35,673 nucleotides of DNA from an uncultured Anaerobiospirillum sp. (GTDB taxonomy: Bacteria; Pseudomonadota; Gammaproteobacteria; Enterobacterales; Succinivibrionaceae), in the NCBI GenBank assembly GCA_944392765.1, contig CALXXU010000025.1, forward strand, positions 1 to 35,673, read 5' to 3'. The notes beneath the pieces were generated by a model, which did no database searches, was not told the origin of the DNA, and worked only from the letters and a program-made list of their open reading frames with translations. Made by a program: the position numbers and the translations under genes. Below, piece after piece: positions 33,856-35,673 of the stretch; within the stretch, counting starts at the first letter, position 1; each line of letters begins with the position of its first letter.

Positions 33856-34032
33856 ATGTTGTCTACAGGGGTACTCATGCTCATTGGCATGACTGTAATT
33901 TTAGGCACCTTTCTGATAGTATTCGTCATTCCTTTTTATCGTGAATACTATCAGGTCACGAAAAAAGAACAACGCGAGCAAGAAAAGGCTAATGCGAGCA
34001 ACAAAAGCACTAATTCAAATCCAAACACGTAG
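33856..34032 (+). CDS. small single-TM protein, copy 2 (58 aa)
   Basis: The ATG at 33856 has AAGGAGG about five bases upstream. One membrane helix (residues 5-25, GVLMLIGMTVILGTFLIVFV) is followed by PFYREYYQVTKKEQREQEK and an Asn/Ser-rich tail. It is a paralog of the 33448-33615 product, but its base composition is nearer that of the main region, so it is probably the older resident. It directly follows the displaced 3' end of the FtsK-like gene and its hairpin remnant. This suggests that in an earlier state it was the gene immediately downstream of that operon. Function unknown. Confidence 0.75.
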   Translation: MLSTGVLMLIGMTVILGTFLIVFVIPFYREYYQVTKKEQREQEKANASNKSTNSNPNT

Positions 34033-34043
34033 CTGCACAAAGC

Positions 34044-34054
34044 AAAGCGAGACA
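34044..34054 (+). repeat. orphan left arm of the 12-bp inverted repeat
   Basis: aaagcgagaca repeats 11 bases of the stem at 33625-33635, at nearly the same distance after the small-protein stop (12 versus 10 bases). No matching right arm follows; the decayed SMR sequence begins about 25 bases later. This marks the right boundary of the duplicated segment. Confidence 0.6.
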
Positions 34055-34078
34055 TAGCTTGCCTATGCCCAGCAGTTC

Positions 34079-34328
34079 ACGCTATTTTCCCAGCGATTAT
34101 CACCATGGTGGCTATGTGGCTGCGTTTTATTGCCTCAGCTACGCTGCCCGCACAACTCAGGATAGCCCCGCCGTGTGGTCAGGCTGGGATATCAGCCTTA
34201 CCGCCATCATCGGCATCTTTGCCTTTAGGCAACAGCTCGATGTTCCGACGAGCGAGGGCATCGACCTCAGTAGCGCAGGCGTGGTCGTGCTTAACCTCCT
34301 TGCGCACAAGAAGGCTCACTCAGGGCAC
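34079..34328 (+). pseudogene. decayed SMR transporter copy
   Basis: Translation in the frame of the intact SMR gene gives YFPSDYHHGGYVAAFYCLSY, then AVWSGWDISLTAIIGIFAFRQQLDVPTSEGI and SSAGVVVLNLLAH. These align with LLPSVITVVGYVASFYLLSM, ALWSGIGIVLITLIGVFVFKQQPDLPALIGI and MAGVMVINLWSH of the intact gene. The N-terminal helix with the essential glutamate is missing, and charged or polar residues (DYHH, WDIS) break the membrane segments. The frame is open into the intact gene only by chance. It is a non-functional tandem duplicate. Confidence 0.75.
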
Positions 34329-34409
34329 GTCCCTGTGCGCCCTAGTCATTTCTTTTGCGCGCAAAGTTGGTACAATCCGCTTGCCCTTTGTCTTGTTCTG
34401 AGGATCGAT

Positions 34410-34742
34410 ATGCACAACGCGCTTTTTTTGCTCGCCGCGATCGCGTGCGAAGTCACGGCTACCACTGCACTCAACTACACCCACCAGTTTACGCGCCTGC
34501 TTCCATCGGTGATCACGGTAGTGGGCTATGTTGCCTCCTTCTACCTGCTCAGCATGGCGCTGCGCACAGTGCCGATCGGCATTGCCTACGCCCTGTGGTC
34601 TGGCATTGGCATTGTCCTTATCACCTTGATTGGTGTCTTTGTCTTCAAGCAGCAACCAGACCTACCGGCCTTGATCGGTATTGGCCTCATTATGGCCGGG
34701 GTGATGGTAATCAATCTGTGGTCGCATATGGCGGTGCACTAA
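34410..34742 (+). CDS. SMR (EmrE-type) small multidrug/guanidinium transporter (110 aa)
   Basis: This is a four-helix SMR protein of exactly the family length. The ATG at 34410 follows a short AGGA (34401-34404). Key residues are E14 in the first helix (AIACEVTATTAL), the GYVASFYLLSMAL segment, and Y60 and W63 in AYALWSGIG. The final helix reads GLIMAGVMVINL. SMR dimers exchange protons for cationic substrates (quaternary ammonium compounds or guanidinium) across the inner membrane; the exact subgroup cannot be told from sequence inspection alone. The open frame extends upstream to 34059, but that part is the decayed duplicate. Confidence 0.9.
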   Translation: MHNALFLLAAIACEVTATTALNYTHQFTRLLPSVITVVGYVASFYLLSMALRTVPIGIAYALWSGIGIVLITLIGVFVFKQQPDLPALIGIGLIMAGVMVINLWSHMAVH

Positions 34743-34747
34743 AGAGC

Positions 34748-34771
34748 GCCGCTTGCGCCTAAGCAAGCGGC
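34748..34771. terminator. bidirectional terminator between SMR and ArsB-type genes
   Basis: A 9-bp perfect stem (gccgcttgc/gcaagcggc) with a 6-base loop, flanked by AAAGAG on the left and TTT on the right, lies between two convergent genes. A second small palindrome (ggagat-a-atctcc) follows at about 34775-34787. Confidence 0.6.
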
Positions 34772-34790
34772 TTTGGAGATAATCTCCGGT

Positions 34791-35673
34791 TTAGAGAATC
34801 TGGACCAAGTAGTCTTGGAGCCAGATAACCGCGACCACCACAAAGAGTACCGGAATCGCCATAGTGAAGTTAAAGCGGAAGTACTGCTTGACGCTGATGG
34901 CAAAACCGCGCTTTTCTAAGAAACCCAGCCATAACAGGGTCGAGAGCGAGCCAATTGGGGTGAGCTTTGCGCCGATGTTGCAGGCGGCCAAGTGACTGTA
35001 GATTAAGGAGTCGTGGCTGGCGCTAATCGCACTACCTGCGACAAAGAAGTCGTTGAGCGCTAAATTGCCCAGCATGATCATCGGCAGGTTGTTGAAGATA
35101 GCGGCGCCCGCTGCCGAGATATAGGCCGTCGAGAGCATCTCCACCAGGCTGATGTGCGACATATTGCCGTAGATGTTCACCAGCTGCTGGCCTAAGCCGC
35201 CCTTGTACATCGCAAAGACGATGAGGTACAAGGTGAAGCTGAAAATCACGATGTCATAAGGTGCCTTGAGCAGGATCTTGGCATTGTGACCTTTGTTTTT
35301 AACCAGCATCACGATCGTGATAACGGCGGCAAAGCACAGTACTGGCACACACACTGGGGCATCGGTCAGCTCGGCGGCAAAGAGGCCTACCACAAAGCAC
35401 AGAATAAAGCCAAAGCAGAAGCGCTTTAAGGCAGGGCTCAATTCAGTTGAGCCACCCTTCTTAAAGGAAATGACCGGCGGCAATAAGCGGCTGCAACCAA
35501 TGAAGAAGCAAATCAGCATCGTGATGACGCTGGCGATGGTCGGCAGAATCATGGTCGCGGCAAAGCTGGCAAAGGTCAGCTCAAAGTAACCGGCGGTGAT
35601 GATGTTGGTCAGATTCGAGACCACTAAGGGCAAGGAAGCTGCGTCGCAGACAAAGGCAGACGTCAGCAAGAGC
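34791..35673 (-). CDS. ArsB-family permease, partial (C-terminal ~294 aa)
   Basis: This is the C-terminal two thirds of an ArsB-type anion permease; the N-terminus lies beyond the right edge and the frame is still open there. Family landmarks are CDAASLPLVVSNLTNI near the visible start, IFNNLPMIMLGNLAL, GAKLTPIGSLSTLLWLGFLEKRG and a final hydrophobic helix. About eight membrane segments are visible; full members have about 420-430 residues. ArsB exports arsenite or antimonite using proton motive force. The wider ArsB/NhaD superfamily also contains other anion carriers, so arsenite is likely but not proven; no arsR or arsC is visible in the window. Confidence 0.85.
   Translation of the reverse strand, partial: LLLTSAFVCDAASLPLVVSNLTNIITAGYFELTFASFAATMILPTIASVITMLICFFIGCSRLLPPVISFKKGGSTELSPALKRFCFGFILCFVVGLFAAELTDAPVCVPVLCFAAVITIVMLVKNKGHNAKILLKAPYDIVIFSFTLYLIVFAMYKGGLGQQLVNIYGNMSHISLVEMLSTAYISAAGAAIFNNLPMIMLGNLALNDFFVAGSAISASHDSLIYSHLAACNIGAKLTPIGSLSTLLWLGFLEKRGFAISVKQYFRFNFTMAIPVLFVVVAVIWLQDYLVQIL

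Overview
The window looks like an accessory, defence-island type region of a gammaproteobacterium. A Succinivibrionaceae/Aeromonadales relative is my tentative guess, from the MepA, DUF1189-type and ArsB genes and the moderately high GC; no rRNA, tRNA or housekeeping marker is present to prove it. Most of the window has uniform composition. The exception is a sharply AT-rich island at about 32.35-33.65 kb.

Layout. (1) 0.13-6.17 kb, + strand: a tandem array of eight paralogous genes of an unrecognised, roughly 210-250 residue soluble family. The first copy is 5'-truncated and the seventh is split by a net loss of about 37 nt. (2) 6.46-9.78 kb, - strand: a three-gene envelope operon (DUF1189-like membrane protein, DUF1036-like secreted protein, GT-C-like polytopic membrane protein), divergent from a lipoprotein form of the murein endopeptidase MepA (9.9-10.9 kb). 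(3) 11.3-12.3 kb: an Ala-rich orphan protein. (4) 12.4-15.9 kb, - strand: two paralogs built like Mrr-type restriction proteins but lacking the expected nuclease residues, separated by insertion-sequence debris that includes an ISAzo13-like transposase fragment. (5) 16.4-18.0 kb: an MFS transporter preceded by a structured leader. (6) 18.2-32.3 kb: a tight four-gene operon of a P-loop ATPase, two paralogous large proteins, and a 2303-residue protein ending in a candidate PD-(D/E)XK domain, a proline-repeat linker and a complete FtsK-type motor. (7) 32.3-34.1 kb: the AT-rich island, a displaced copy of the 3' end of the FtsK-like gene, and two paralogous small membrane proteins. (8) 34.1-35.7 kb: a decayed and an intact SMR transporter gene, then a convergent ArsB-type permease cut by the window end.

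The most interesting system is region 6. Its logic (ATPase + accessory subunit + giant FtsK/HerA-like translocase) resembles the DptF-DptG-DptH restriction module of phosphorothioation (Dnd) systems. Here the G-like subunit is duplicated, the translocase is much enlarged, and no DndBCDE modification genes are visible. The scar downstream (a remnant of the translocase 3' end followed by a small membrane protein gene paralogous to the one in the AT-rich island) suggests that the 3' end and its downstream small gene have been swapped or displaced, as happens in polymorphic defence and toxin loci. The Dpt assignment rests on architecture and motif memory, not on a database search.
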